Shown here one piece after another: positions 33,698 to 43,629 of a DNA stretch of 54,737 bases. Source of the DNA: Parabacteroides distasonis (GTDB taxonomy: Bacteria; Bacteroidota; Bacteroidia; Bacteroidales; Tannerellaceae); assembly GCA_021531385.1 (NCBI GenBank), contig JAFBIR010000019.1, positions 1 through 54,737 on the forward strand, read 5' to 3'. The notes beneath the pieces are model-generated. The model had not been told where the DNA came from and made no database searches. It worked only from the letters and a program-made list of their open reading frames with translations. Position 1 is the stretch's first letter. The number at the start of each line of letters is the position of its first letter. Both the position numbers and the translations under genes were made by a program.

Positions 33698-35389
33698 TTA
33701 CTTAACCAAAGCCTGGAAGTCAGCGCTGTTAGCATACTTAGCGAACTCCAAGTCGATAGCAGCCTCTTTCGCCATGCTCTTATCCTTAGCGATAGCAGCC
33801 TTCAAGTTGCTTACTACACCGTTAGCGTCGTTCGTACGAGCGGCAACGATAGCCTTCAAATAAGCCGTAGTAGCATCAGGATTAGCCACACCGTTCAAAG
33901 TCTGAGAAGCCTTGCTGTAGTCCTTTACCAAGATCTGTGCCAAAGCAGCGTTGTTGGTCTTAACAGAACCGAAAGAGTTAGCAGCCTTAGCCCACTCACC
34001 CTGCTCTAAGTAAAGTACGCCTAATGCCTCGCCCAACTCGTTCACGCCAGAAGCGCTACCAAACAATTGCTGAGCCTTAGCCTGATCACCCTTCGTCAAA
34101 GCGATCAAACCTAAGTTCATGTTAGCCTCCGGATTGTTCTTTACAGAATTAGACTTGTTGAACATTTGCTCTGCCTTGTTCAAATCACCAGCCTTGAACG
34201 CCATCATACCGATGTTGTTCCAAGTGCGGTAGCAGTTCGGATAGAGCTCAGAAGCCTTCGTATAGATAGCCATCTTCTCAGCATCGTTGTTGGTCAACGT
34301 AGCTGCGTAAAGAATCTCCTCGATGTTCAACTCTTTCGGGTTGCTCTTAGCCAAAGAAGAGATCTCCTCGTCAGACTTACCAATGATCTCCACATTAGCT
34401 GTCAAGCGAGAACGACGCAACTGCGGCAAGATTGTCTCAGCCAAGTCAGAGTAAACGGCAGAGATGTTCTTGATCTCTTTCTCACGAGTCTCCGGATCCT
34501 GGTACATAGACAATACGCGCAATACCAAATCCTTATCCTGCAAGTTAGACTTAGAAACGAGCTCCTTGAAGCCATCCCAGTCCTGAGCGGTGTAACGAGC
34601 GTCAACCGGAACCTCAACCTTCATCTTCTTCAACTCCTTAGCCAAATACTTAGAGGTGTTGCCCTCACGATGCTCAGCCAAGCCAGTGTTCAACTTCACA
34701 CCACCATCAGGAGAAGCGTATGCGCTGATCTCGATAGCTACGTTCTGGTTAGGAGCCTCGTCGGCGTTCTTAACCAACTCTTTCCACTCCTTGATAGCCT
34801 CAGAGTTTGTCTCGCTCGCACGCAAGTTAGCCTGATGGATCAAGAACATGATGTTCGCATCGTGAGCCTCCTTGATGATACGCTGGAACTTATCAGCGGC
34901 GATAGCGGCAGTAGCCGTAGCTGCGTCAGCCAACTCAGAAGTAGCGATCACGCCCTCGCCGATCTTTACATCCGGCAACTTAACTACCTTATTCTTGATT
35001 TTCGCATCGAAAGTCAAATACAACTCAGATTTCTTCATCTCGGGCTTGTAAGTGAAAGCAGATTTCATGGTCACGTTAGCACCAGCTGCCTGCGGGATCA
35101 CCTGATTGTTACCTTTCACCTTCTCACCTTGGTAAGTGTAAGCTGTACCCCAAGCCTCACCACCTTGGTAGCGCAACACCGGAGTTACCGTAACAACGGC
35201 CTTCTTGTTAAACCACTTAGCGGGGAACGTTGCGTTAATTGTCACAGGCACTTTGCCGCCAATCGCCTCAAGTGGTTGTGGCTCAGCCTTAATGTACTGC
35301 TCTGCCAACGGTTTCAACTTGTTAGAACAAGAAGAAAGCGTCAGAATGGCTGCCAATACAAAGAATGGCAAGAAAAACTTTTTGTTCAT
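33698..35389 (-). CDS. TPR-containing lipoprotein with an OmpA-like segment
   Basis: This 563-residue protein has a lipobox LSSC with Cys21, so it is a lipoprotein. The middle includes IEISAYASPDGGVKLNTGLA (about 205-245), similar to the start of OmpA-type peptidoglycan-binding domains but lacking a clean NxxLSxxR motif. Residues about 350-500 are TPR repeats (YRTWNNIGMMAFKAGDLNKA, ANMNLGLIALTKGDQAKAQQ). It likely resides in the outer membrane and may have a scaffold role. Codon use looks strongly biased, like highly expressed genes. The promoter box is at 35463-35470. Confidence 0.82.
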   Translation of the reverse strand: MNKKFFLPFFVLAAILTLSSCSNKLKPLAEQYIKAEPQPLEAIGGKVPVTINATFPAKWFNKKAVVTVTPVLRYQGGEAWGTAYTYQGEKVKGNNQVIPQAAGANVTMKSAFTYKPEMKKSELYLTFDAKIKNKVVKLPDVKIGEGVIATSELADAATATAAIAADKFQRIIKEAHDANIMFLIHQANLRASETNSEAIKEWKELVKNADEAPNQNVAIEISAYASPDGGVKLNTGLAEHREGNTSKYLAKELKKMKVEVPVDARYTAQDWDGFKELVSKSNLQDKDLVLRVLSMYQDPETREKEIKNISAVYSDLAETILPQLRRSRLTANVEIIGKSDEEISSLAKSNPKELNIEEILYAATLTNNDAEKMAIYTKASELYPNCYRTWNNIGMMAFKAGDLNKAEQMFNKSNSVKNNPEANMNLGLIALTKGDQAKAQQLFGSASGVNELGEALGVLYLEQGEWAKAANSFGSVKTNNAALAQILVKDYSKASQTLNGVANPDATTAYLKAIVAARTNDANGVVSNLKAAIAKDKSMAKEAAIDLEFAKYANSADFQALVK

Positions 35390-35462
35390 AATTTTGATGT
35401 AAGTTTAAAATGTTATAATGTTACTATATTCACTTCAGTTATTTATCTTTCCCATTATCGCG

Positions 35463-35470
35463 CAAAACTA
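35463..35470 (-). promoter_or_regulatory. Promoter -7 box for the TPR lipoprotein gene
   Basis: Minus-strand TAGTTTTG, about 74 bp before the ATG. Confidence 0.6.
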
Positions 35471-35558
35471 CTGATTTTTTTCTTTACATGGTGTATCACA
35501 GCATGAAAATATTTAATATTCACGCAAATTAATGACACATGATTACGTGATAGGGATC

Positions 35559-37808
35559 CTACAAGCCTATTTTTAGTGTTTGCGAACGCCGTCCGCAACG
35601 TACGGTGAGCAAATGAATCCCTGCTGTCGCTGCATGGAGGCGCAACGTGGAGGCTGTTCCTGTCAACTTCCCCTCTTCGATGAGTCGACCGTTCACTGTC
35701 GTTAGTTGATAAGTGGCTTGTTCATCTCCTTCTGGTAGCCATACATGATAGACATCTCTGGAGGTGCCTTGGCAGATCAGCAGCGGCTCTTGGTTGGATG
35801 CGACGGCTTCATTCGCCACACTGCCTCCGTATTGGATGACAGGATCAATGAAAAGTGACGTGCTATAACCAAAGTCTTGTACTTCAGTGGCAGGTTGCCA
35901 TCCGTCGGTCGTTTGCAACCAGGTCGTATTTTGGCTACTCACCCCCTTGGGAAGGCTATAGGCGGAAAAATAGGTGTCATCCATTTGTACGAATTGATAA
36001 CCGACGTAGAAGGTACCGTTCACTGTCACCGGTTGACTGAATGGCACGAAAGTCTCTTGCGAGCGGTTGAGTGATTTGGTGCTCTCTTGAAAGTGCTGAG
36101 TCGTGAGCGTCAAGTTGGTGTAGGAGGGCTTGAAACGCTCCTTATATAATAAGGTAGAGGGACTTGGAGTTCCATTGTAAACCACAATTTCTACCTCCAT
36201 ATTCGCATACCCACTGCCACAAGGGGGTGTCACGATATAGGCTCCGTGCAGTGTGGCCTTGCCATTTGCTTGATAGCCCTCTGCGAATGCCTCTATACCT
36301 AAAGGGTTATTACCGAACAAAGGCGCCACCTCGTCCTCATCATAGAAGGCGGCCTCCGCTTCTTCTTGATGTCCCGATGCGGCCACGTTGCTCAATCGGA
36401 ACGCGGGAGCGGCCGTATAAGGATCTAAGCCTATGCAAGAGGTTTGTCCATTTCCTTGCGGATTCAGCCAATGGCGAAGTTGATGTTCAGGCTCCTCTTT
36501 CGTATTCCAAGTAGCGGACAGTCGATAATAGTAATCATTCACCGGTTTACTTGCGGTAGAATTTCCTCCCGTGAGCGCACCAATTACCTCGCCTTGCGCA
36601 TTAAAAAGCGGACTTCCCGAGGATCCTGCGTTGGTATAACCAATTTGCCATTTCGACACCAGCCAATGGGCTTGCTCATAAAACTTCATCTCTGCAATGT
36701 CGAAAGTGCTCGGTTCCACTTGATCTGTCAAGCAAAAACGCTTGACGGTATAGTTGGGGTGATGCAACCCGGTAAACAATCCTGTACTTTGTTCGTTGAT
36801 GTTCCAGCCGGCATAATAGGGCTGGTAATAGACAGGTGGAGTTTCCAAAAGCTCCAATAGAGCCATGTCACCCTCCTCATCCACGGCGCGATAATGGGCG
36901 GAGGCGGTACTCAGCTCTTCAGTGCCTCGCATAAGTGTCCCACAGAAGGGACTCTCGTATTGGTAGAAGCAGACAATCTTTCCGGCAACCTCCTCGTAGT
37001 CGGGATTCTTGAGTTGGAACAGTTTGTTCAAGCAATGAGAAGCGGTCAAGAGATAGGGGCGACCATCTTGCTCCGTGTTGTTCAGCAAAACACCGGTGCA
37101 TCCCGTTGTGCCGTCGATGATAAGCAACACTACGCTCCGACGTAGTTGCGCCAATTGTTCATCGCTATCTTGATAACAAATCAGGGCAGGAGAAGCACTG
37201 TTGGAAGAGGTATTATCACTTGGCTCTAATCCTCGTAAGCTTCGGTAGCCATGATTCACCTCTCCCACGCAAAGCCTACCCCGAAAAGCCGCCGAAGCAG
37301 GTTCTTGGTATTCGATGATCAAGCTATCGCCCTCGATAGGAGCGACCGGGAGCAGCCCTAACTCGGAGTTGTTGAGGTGGTTGAATGCGCCTAACACCTT
37401 ACTTTGATCGGCGTTGTAGAGAAACAGCTGTGCCCCTTCCGGCAACTCATATTCACTGAATAACACATTTAGTGATAGGGCACCGGGAGAGTAGAGGCCC
37501 AAACGCCAAACCTTCGTGCCCTCTGTCGTCGTGAAACGCACACCGGAATTGTCTGGCGTATAATCCGTCATGAACTTATAAGCGAAATGAAATCCATTGC
37601 GCAGATCGGTTTGCGCTAAGGAGTCAATACGAAGTTGCTCTTGTAGATCGAAGGAGGGTAAGGTCTCAAACAGCTGCGCATCAGCTGTAGCACTGCGTAA
37701 AACCGACAATGGCAGGGGATGTCCCCCATGACTGACCTGGGCGGCAAGAGGCAAAGCCATAAGTAATCCGATTGCCCAAAAGAGATTTCTGATTGATAAT
37801 TGTTTCAT
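35559..37808 (-). CDS. Trypsin-like serine endopeptidase, lysyl-endopeptidase type, secreted
   Basis: This 749-residue protein has a signal peptide (MKQLSIRNLFWAIGLLMALPLAA), a pro-region, and an S1 protease domain with His258 (LLTASHCLN), Asp314 (EGDMALLEL) and Ser399 (NAGSSGSPLFN). Cysteines are placed as in Achromobacter protease I. The C-terminal 250 residues are beta-rich and end in a sorting-like strand pattern (GIHLLTVRCGRRSQTLKIGL), reminiscent of type 9 secretion C-terminal domains; this is an inference. The promoter (37853-37860) faces the promoter of the divergent phospholipase-like gene. Confidence 0.87.
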   Translation of the reverse strand: MKQLSIRNLFWAIGLLMALPLAAQVSHGGHPLPLSVLRSATADAQLFETLPSFDLQEQLRIDSLAQTDLRNGFHFAYKFMTDYTPDNSGVRFTTTEGTKVWRLGLYSPGALSLNVLFSEYELPEGAQLFLYNADQSKVLGAFNHLNNSELGLLPVAPIEGDSLIIEYQEPASAAFRGRLCVGEVNHGYRSLRGLEPSDNTSSNSASPALICYQDSDEQLAQLRRSVVLLIIDGTTGCTGVLLNNTEQDGRPYLLTASHCLNKLFQLKNPDYEEVAGKIVCFYQYESPFCGTLMRGTEELSTASAHYRAVDEEGDMALLELLETPPVYYQPYYAGWNINEQSTGLFTGLHHPNYTVKRFCLTDQVEPSTFDIAEMKFYEQAHWLVSKWQIGYTNAGSSGSPLFNAQGEVIGALTGGNSTASKPVNDYYYRLSATWNTKEEPEHQLRHWLNPQGNGQTSCIGLDPYTAAPAFRLSNVAASGHQEEAEAAFYDEDEVAPLFGNNPLGIEAFAEGYQANGKATLHGAYIVTPPCGSGYANMEVEIVVYNGTPSPSTLLYKERFKPSYTNLTLTTQHFQESTKSLNRSQETFVPFSQPVTVNGTFYVGYQFVQMDDTYFSAYSLPKGVSSQNTTWLQTTDGWQPATEVQDFGYSTSLFIDPVIQYGGSVANEAVASNQEPLLICQGTSRDVYHVWLPEGDEQATYQLTTVNGRLIEEGKLTGTASTLRLHAATAGIHLLTVRCGRRSQTLKIGL

Positions 37809-37823
37809 AACGCCAAAAATAGT

Positions 37824-37831
37824 TATTTTTG
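37824..37831 (+). promoter_or_regulatory. Promoter -7 box for the phospholipase-like gene
   Basis: TATTTTTG on the plus strand, 61 bp before the ATG at 37893. It lies to the left of the opposing serine-protease promoter box, so the transcripts would overlap. Confidence 0.55.
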
Positions 37832-37852
37832 TGAACGCATCCTAACGGAGGG

Positions 37853-37860
37853 CAAAGATA
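37853..37860 (-). promoter_or_regulatory. Promoter -7 box for the serine protease gene
   Basis: Minus-strand TATCTTTG, 44 bp before the protease ATG at 37808. Confidence 0.6.
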
Positions 37861-37892
37861 GCTGAAGTTTTAATGTAATAGGGATTATTTTT

Positions 37893-39755
37893 ATGAGTAA
37901 CCTGGGTAAAAATGAGAAAAAAGGTGGGTCTGCGAACACGATGTGGCGGGCAAGATTGCTTTTGGTGTTGTTTTGTGTGTTAACCTTTTCCGCCTACGCA
38001 TGGGACTTTGCAGAGCATCGGAAGATTGGCGATCGGGCCATGATCCTGATGCCGGAGCGATTGGTGGCGGCTGGGCTTTTTCCCAATGAGGCAGCTTTTT
38101 ATGCCCTATTAGATACCGTATTGGATGTACAGCTGAGTGAGGATGGCCTCTCTTTCGTGCTCAATGAATTGTCACAAGCGCCTAACCAAGTGACGTATGG
38201 CACACTCTGCGGTTTGGCGGGCGACCATGTGTCTAACCCATTACTGTTGGAAACAGGACTGCAGGCACACTATTCCAAGACCAACCGAACCTTGTTGTTG
38301 GAGGCGGATGCCATGCAGCATTTCCAGACAGGAGCCAACAGTGTGGAGCTCCTGAAGGTGAATCTGGCTTACGGTGTGATGGCGATCAAGGATCTTTCTC
38401 ATTTTTACAGCTATGGCGATGACTTGAATGATCACTTGCGTAAGATTGATGCGGATTTGATCCGGGCATTGGCCTCACCGGCAAATGTGAATGACACCTT
38501 TACCAAATTGGATCGCCTACCTTCTATGAGCAAGTATTTTTGTATCCACATCTTCGCTACCTATTTGGCGGAGGAGGCCGGGAAAGCACATTTGGCAGGT
38601 GACGCACACGCAGCGAGTGACTACCTGTTTTATGCGATGCTGTATGAGGCGTTTGCCGAGCACTTCTTGCAAGACTCCTTTGCCTCCGGCCACCAGATGG
38701 TGCGCCGCGGCTTTGGTGCTTCGGCCGTTTCCAACAACAAAGCGTTGCACGATTTCTATAACACCATCCCTGTGCAAACCGCGAACTTGAAGGGCGAGAT
38801 ATGGGCTTCGTATGGAGATAAGCGTTTGAATCAAAACATGGAGGAATATATAGGCAAGGAGAGCTATACCGAGATTCGGGTGACGGATCCCAATCCCTAC
38901 AAGTTGCCCAAAGGGGATAAGTATGAGCGGGAGACACGCGTGTTCTATCAAGTGGTGAATGCGACATGCCAATCTATCCTGGAGGTGTGGCAAGCCTATC
39001 GGGATGCGGTGCAAGGAGAAGCCAAACAGATCTTATCTCAGTTGCCGGAGAGGCATGAGGAGTGGCCGGCCTATATCTATGCCCATCATCCAGTAGTGCG
39101 AGATTTCCCGCTTCCTTTCGGCACCAAGTTGACGGAAGTCCCCTTAGACAGTGCCGCTTGGGATCGGCAAGAGGAGCTGCAGCTGATCGTGCAGGAGCCT
39201 TTCACACGGAATTTCATTCGTTCACGGGTAGCCAACTCCTTCTCTTTTACCGTTACCGACGGATTGACATCCACGACTGGGATGGGAGCCGGCATAGGTG
39301 GTCGCCTCAGCTTGAGTATGTTCAACTGGCACCGTTTCGGTCGAGCCAATGCCATGTCTGCCCGGAAAGGGGATGTGATTCATTGGCTCTATCCCACGAT
39401 CTCAGGCAATTACTTCTGGGGAGATATGAAACAAGGAAGGCCCGACAGCTGGGATGTGAAGGCGGGTGCGGCTTACAACCTCGATCTCTTTGTCTCCCCT
39501 CGTCGCTTCTTAGGTCTTTATGCCTACATGGAGATGGGTGTGGATAGGCGCTGCCAAGAGACTCGTTTCGTGGCGGCTCCTGCCATAGGCATGCAGTTAG
39601 GTTCCTTGTTAGGTTTGCATACCTTCAATATGCCGGGTTGGCTGCGCATTCCTTTGAGCTATCTCTTGCCTTTGAAGTTCACGGTCAGCTGCAACAAGGT
39701 GAAGGGAAGGCCAGTGGAATGGCTCAGTGCCTACGAAATTGATATTTTATTCTGA
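37893..39755 (+). CDS. Zinc phospholipase C / P1-nuclease-like domain with C-terminal beta barrel
   Basis: This 620-residue protein has a signal sequence (cleavage likely after SAYA at 36). The mature protein would begin with Trp37 and have His42 five residues on, as in P1/S1 nuclease, where Trp1 and His6 bind zinc. The block H257-FLQ-D261-SFASG-H267 matches the HxxxDxxxxxH zinc motif of phospholipase C and P1 nuclease. Further His/Asp candidates are D111-H112, H126 and H170 (LSHFY). The expected last HxxxE/D ligand is H286-DFY-N290, so one ligand may be altered. From about 430 the sequence is beta-rich and ends YEIDILF, with a terminal Phe like outer-membrane barrels. The reaction (phosphodiester cleavage) and location are inferred. 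Met17 is an alternative start. Confidence 0.75.
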   Translation: MSNLGKNEKKGGSANTMWRARLLLVLFCVLTFSAYAWDFAEHRKIGDRAMILMPERLVAAGLFPNEAAFYALLDTVLDVQLSEDGLSFVLNELSQAPNQVTYGTLCGLAGDHVSNPLLLETGLQAHYSKTNRTLLLEADAMQHFQTGANSVELLKVNLAYGVMAIKDLSHFYSYGDDLNDHLRKIDADLIRALASPANVNDTFTKLDRLPSMSKYFCIHIFATYLAEEAGKAHLAGDAHAASDYLFYAMLYEAFAEHFLQDSFASGHQMVRRGFGASAVSNNKALHDFYNTIPVQTANLKGEIWASYGDKRLNQNMEEYIGKESYTEIRVTDPNPYKLPKGDKYERETRVFYQVVNATCQSILEVWQAYRDAVQGEAKQILSQLPERHEEWPAYIYAHHPVVRDFPLPFGTKLTEVPLDSAAWDRQEELQLIVQEPFTRNFIRSRVANSFSFTVTDGLTSTTGMGAGIGGRLSLSMFNWHRFGRANAMSARKGDVIHWLYPTISGNYFWGDMKQGRPDSWDVKAGAAYNLDLFVSPRRFLGLYAYMEMGVDRRCQETRFVAAPAIGMQLGSLLGLHTFNMPGWLRIPLSYLLPLKFTVSCNKVKGRPVEWLSAYEIDILF

Positions 39756-39794
39756 TTTACGGACGGCGAACAACCAACTATCAGCTTTTTTCGC

Positions 39795-39802
39795 TAAGTT
39801 TG
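39795..39802 (+). promoter_or_regulatory. Promoter -7 box for fumarase
   Basis: TAAGTTTG, 55 bp before the ATG at 39857. Confidence 0.6.
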
Positions 39803-39856
39803 CCCCACTGATAGATATACTAATAAATACATTATAATAAACTAAATTCATCTGTT

Positions 39857-41485
39857 ATGGCAACACCTCCGTTTCATTATGAGCCGATGTTCCAGAAGGG
39901 ACCGGATCAGACAGAGTATTATTTGTTGACAAAAGACTATGTTTCCGTCTCTGAGTTCGAGGGGAAACCGATATTAAAGATCGCCAAGGAGGGCTTGACC
40001 GCCATGGCGAATGCCGCTTTCCGCGATGTTTCATTCATGTTGCGTCGTTCGCACAACGAGCAGGTAGCGAAGATCCTTCGCGATCCTGAGGCCAGTGACA
40101 ACGATAAGTATGTAGCCTTGACCTTCCTCCGCAATGCCGAGGTGGCTGTGAAGGGTAAATTGCCTATCTGCCAAGATACGGGTACGGCGATTATCCATGG
40201 CGAGAAGGGTCAGCAGGTTTGGACCGGTTACTGCGATGAGGAGGCACTTTCTGAGGGCGTTTACAAGACCTATACCGAGGAGAACTTGCGCTATTCACAG
40301 AATGCCCCGTTGAATATGTACGATGAGGTGAACACCAAGTGTAACTTGCCGGCTCAGATCGACATCGAGGCCACTGAGGGTATGGAGTATGAGTTCCTTT
40401 GCGTGACAAAGGGTGGTGGCTCTGCCAACAAGACCTATCTGTATCAAGAGACAAAGGCCGTGTTGAATCCCAACACCTTGGTTCCCTTCTTGGTAGAGAA
40501 GATGAAGACCTTGGGTACAGCCGCTTGTCCTCCTTACCACATCGCATTTGTGATCGGTGGTACCTCTGCGGAGAAGAACTTGCTGACCGTGAAGTTGGCC
40601 TCTACCCATTATTACGATGAGTTGCCGACAACCGGTAACGAGTATGGCCGTGCGTTCCGCGACGTAGAGTTGGAGAAGCAGGTACTGGAGGAGGCTTATA
40701 AGATTGGTTTGGGCGCACAGTTTGGTGGTAAGTACATGGCTCACGACGTACGCATCGTTCGTTTGCCCCGCCACGGCGCTTCCTGCCCGATCGGTTTGGG
40801 CGTAAGCTGTTCAGCTGACCGTAACATCAAGTGTAAGATCAACAAAGAGGGTATTTGGATTGAGAAACTCGACTCGAATCCTGCAGAATTGATTCCGGAG
40901 GAGTTGCGTCAAGCCGGTGAGGGTGATGCCGTAAAGATCGACCTGAATCAGCCGATGGCTGATGTCTTGAAGATCCTCGATAAGTATCCGGTGGCCACTC
41001 GTCTCTCTTTGAACGGTACGATCATCGTGGGTCGTGACATCGCACACGCGAAGCTGAAAGAGCGTTTGGATCGCGGTGAGGAGCTTCCACAGTATATCAA
41101 GGATCACCCCATCTACTACGCGGGTCCGGCGAAGACTCCGGCTGGTATGGCATGTGGTTCAATGGGTCCGACGACAGCTGGACGTATGGATCCCTACGTG
41201 GATCTCTTCCAGAGTCACGGTGGTAGCATGATCATGTTGGCGAAGGGTAATCGTAGCCAGCAGGTTACGGATGCTTGTAAGAAGCATGGTGGTTTCTACT
41301 TAGGCTCTATCGGTGGTCCGGCTGCGATCTTGGCACAAAACAACATCAAGAGCATTGAGTGCGTAGAGTATCCGGAGTTGGGTATGGAGGCGATCTGGAA
41401 GATTGAGGTAGTTGACTTCCCCGCATTCATCTTGGTAGATAACAAGGGCAACGATTTCTTCAAGCAATTGAAGCCCCGTTGCTAA
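39857..41485 (+). CDS. fumB: Fumarate hydratase, class I (iron-sulfur)
   Basis: This 542-residue two-part (alpha and beta regions fused) class I fumarase interconverts fumarate and malate. Candidate [4Fe-4S] ligands are Cys105 (LPICQDTGT), Cys224 (AACPPYH) and Cys310 (SCPIGLG). The beta part has [35 protein letters not shown] and [12 protein letters not shown]. The iron-sulfur type suits an anaerobe, where it works in the reductive branch making succinate. The fumA/fumB symbol is used loosely. A promoter and a terminator flank it. Confidence 0.95.
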   Translation: MATPPFHYEPMFQKGPDQTEYYLLTKDYVSVSEFEGKPILKIAKEGLTAMANAAFRDVSFMLRRSHNEQVAKILRDPEASDNDKYVALTFLRNAEVAVKGKLPICQDTGTAIIHGEKGQQVWTGYCDEEALSEGVYKTYTEENLRYSQNAPLNMYDEVNTKCNLPAQIDIEATEGMEYEFLCVTKGGGSANKTYLYQETKAVLNPNTLVPFLVEKMKTLGTAACPPYHIAFVIGGTSAEKNLLTVKLASTHYYDELPTTGNEYGRAFRDVELEKQVLEEAYKIGLGAQFGGKYMAHDVRIVRLPRHGASCPIGLGVSCSADRNIKCKINKEGIWIEKLDSNPAELIPEELRQAGEGDAVKIDLNQPMADVLKILDKYPVATRLSLNGTIIVGRDIAHAKLKERLDRGEELPQYIKDHPIYYAGPAKTPAGMACGSMGPTTAGRMDPYVDLFQSHGGSMIMLAKGNRSQQVTDACKKHGGFYLGSIGGPAAILAQNNIKSIECVEYPELGMEAIWKIEVVDFPAFILVDNKGNDFFKQLKPRC

Positions 41486-41510
41486 TCGCCTATTGATTCT
41501 ATAAGTTAAG

Positions 41511-41546
41511 AGGGTGACATTCCAGACAAGAGTGTCACCCTTTTGT
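41511..41546 (+). terminator. Terminator after fumarase
   Basis: AGGGTGACA (41511-41519) pairs with TGTCACCCT (41533-41541), followed by TTTG and TTTT. Confidence 0.8.
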
Positions 41547-41563
41547 TTTCAATGTAACCAACC

Positions 41564-43549
41564 ATGAAAAGATTCTTTTTTGTATGCGCATTACTCAGCG
41601 TCCATGTGATCGCTCAGCAAGCCGAATGGCTACCCACAGTTGAAATCCCAGCAGGCCATTTCTATCAAGGCAGTTTGGGTGAGGGCGAGAATTATGACGA
41701 GGCACCTGTTCATCGGGTGACTATTTCCCATGCTTTTCGGATGGGCCAGACAGAGGTGACCAATGCGCAGTTTGAAGCGTTCTGTCCGGAGCATCGGGCA
41801 TTGAGAGGTACGGATGGCATCTCTTTGGCGGATGATGAGCCGGTTGTCTATGTCAGTTATGAGGAGGCGGTAGCCTTTTGTGAATGGCTGAGTAAAAAGG
41901 AGGGGAAGCGCTATCGCCTGCCTACCGAAGCGGAATGGGAATATGCTTGTCGGGCCGGTACCACCTATCCTTTCTACACCGGAGATGGCTTGCCCGAAGA
42001 GATGCAAAAACAACAACGGATTGCTCGTGACTATCAGCCGGTTTCTTTGCGAGTAGGACAGACCAAGCCCAATGCGTTTGGGCTGTATGATATGCACGGC
42101 AATGTGGAGGAGTGGTGTCTCGATTGGTATGGCCCTTACCCTGCTGCTCCACAAACGGATCCTGCCGGCTATATGGAAGGGCTGTATCGAGTAACACGTG
42201 GCGGAAGTCATCACACGCCTGAGAAATACTTGCGTAGCGCTAACCGCATGGCGATGTTGCCTGCCGATAAACATGCCCTGACCGGTTTCCGGGTGGTACA
42301 GAGTGATTTTACCCCTACTCCTACGCTACACCAAACGGATCTGCCGTTGCCGCTGCATCAAGTTGCTGTTTCGCAAGTAAATAAAACAGATTGGCAATCC
42401 ACTGAGACAGCTATCTTCTGTCAGCCATCGGTGTATGTGGTGCGTCCGACTTGTGGTTCCAGTACCCCTTTTTTCCGTCATAATCACCAGCCGGCTATTA
42501 CTTGGTGCGACAATGGCGATCTGTTAGCTGCTTGGTTCTCAGCTGATCAAGAGAACGGGCGAGACATGGTGGTGTTGGCCTCTCGTTTGCGGACCGGTAG
42601 CGATCAGTGGGAGGAGGCTTCGCTTTTCTTCAAGGTGCCCGATCGAAACATGACCGGTTTGGCCTTGCTCAACGATGGGCAGGGTACGCTCTATCACCTG
42701 AATGGTGTGGAGGCGGCGGGTGATTGGCAGAACTTGATGATGGTGATGCGTACCAGCCGAGATAATGGAGCGACTTGGAGCGAGCCTCGTATCATCGCAC
42801 CGCGACATACCAAGCGGCATCAAGTGATAGCCGGAACGATTCGCACCCGCGAAGGATGGCTGATCCAAGCTTGTGACGCAGGCCCCGGTAGCCATGATGG
42901 TACGGCTATTCATATCAGTCGAGATGGTGGACGCACGTGGGAAGATCCTTGGGATAGTGCTCCCTTACCCGATTTTAAGCCCGGAGGAACAGGCTCGACC
43001 ATCGCGGGCATTCATGCGGGCGTTGTGCAACTCAACGATGGTTCGTTGATGGCATTCGGACGAGGCAATAGCCTGCCCGATAAGGAGGGAAAGCCCCGTA
43101 TGCCAATGAGCCGTTCTACGGATAGCGGACATACGTGGACTTATGAAGCCTCTCCCTTCCCACCCATTGATGGCGGACAGCGTTTGGTACTTAGGCGATT
43201 GAATGAAGGGCCTTTGTTGCTCCTCTCTTTCACCGATCATCCGCTACGTTCCGCTGAGAAGGGGCTTCTCTTTCCGGATCGAGATGGCGTAGCTTATCGG
43301 GGGTATGGTCTCTATGCCGCCCTCTCCTATGATGAGGGCAAGACCTGGCCGGTCCAGAAATTGCTTACCGATGGTGTGGAGCGTTACCTCAATGGAGGCG
43401 CTTGGACGCAGTTCTTCCTGATGGATCAGACTCATGCGGAGCCTCGTGGCTATTTAGCCGCCACTCAAACGCCCGATAACCTCATCCATCTATTGAGTAG
43501 CCGCATCTATTACTGCTTTAATTTAGCGTGGTTAGAGGCTGCCCGGTAA
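41564..43549 (+). CDS. SUMF1/FGE-like domain fused to a sialidase-like beta-propeller
   Basis: This 661-residue protein has a signal peptide (MKRFFFVCALLSVHVIA). Residues about 22-245 form an FGE-sulfatase/SUMF1 domain (MGQTEVTNAQFEAFC, RLPTEAEWEYACRAGTTYPF, GLYDMHGNVEEWCLDWY, RVTRGGSHH). The cysteine pair of true formylglycine-generating enzymes is not seen after RGGS, so catalysis of that type is unlikely. Residues about 290-655 resemble a sialidase/BNR propeller with four Asp-box-like repeats (SRDNGATW, SRDGGRTW, STDSGHTW, SYDEGKTW). It may cleave or bind host glycans; the substrate is unknown. It has no close partner gene. Confidence 0.82.
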   Translation: MKRFFFVCALLSVHVIAQQAEWLPTVEIPAGHFYQGSLGEGENYDEAPVHRVTISHAFRMGQTEVTNAQFEAFCPEHRALRGTDGISLADDEPVVYVSYEEAVAFCEWLSKKEGKRYRLPTEAEWEYACRAGTTYPFYTGDGLPEEMQKQQRIARDYQPVSLRVGQTKPNAFGLYDMHGNVEEWCLDWYGPYPAAPQTDPAGYMEGLYRVTRGGSHHTPEKYLRSANRMAMLPADKHALTGFRVVQSDFTPTPTLHQTDLPLPLHQVAVSQVNKTDWQSTETAIFCQPSVYVVRPTCGSSTPFFRHNHQPAITWCDNGDLLAAWFSADQENGRDMVVLASRLRTGSDQWEEASLFFKVPDRNMTGLALLNDGQGTLYHLNGVEAAGDWQNLMMVMRTSRDNGATWSEPRIIAPRHTKRHQVIAGTIRTREGWLIQACDAGPGSHDGTAIHISRDGGRTWEDPWDSAPLPDFKPGGTGSTIAGIHAGVVQLNDGSLMAFGRGNSLPDKEGKPRMPMSRSTDSGHTWTYEASPFPPIDGGQRLVLRRLNEGPLLLLSFTDHPLRSAEKGLLFPDRDGVAYRGYGLYAALSYDEGKTWPVQKLLTDGVERYLNGGAWTQFFLMDQTHAEPRGYLAATQTPDNLIHLLSSRIYYCFNLAWLEAAR

Positions 43550-43572
43550 AAATCAATCGACTTGACACAACT

Positions 43573-43606
43573 CCCTAACTGGGAAGAAATCCTTCCCCAG
43601 TTAGGG
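43573..43606 (+). terminator. Hairpin after the SUMF1-sialidase gene
   Basis: CCCTAACTGGGAAG (43573-43586) pairs with CTTCCCCAGTTAGGG (43592-43606) with one bulged C. A long stem, but no T-run on the plus strand. Confidence 0.6.
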
Positions 43607-43629
43607 AAAAATTTTGCGCCAATAAGGTA

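Noticed and set aside
34166-35506. 446-codon plus-strand open frame opposite the TPR lipoprotein
   Set aside because: It mirrors the strongly biased codons of the real lipoprotein gene, has no promoter, and its translation resembles no protein family.
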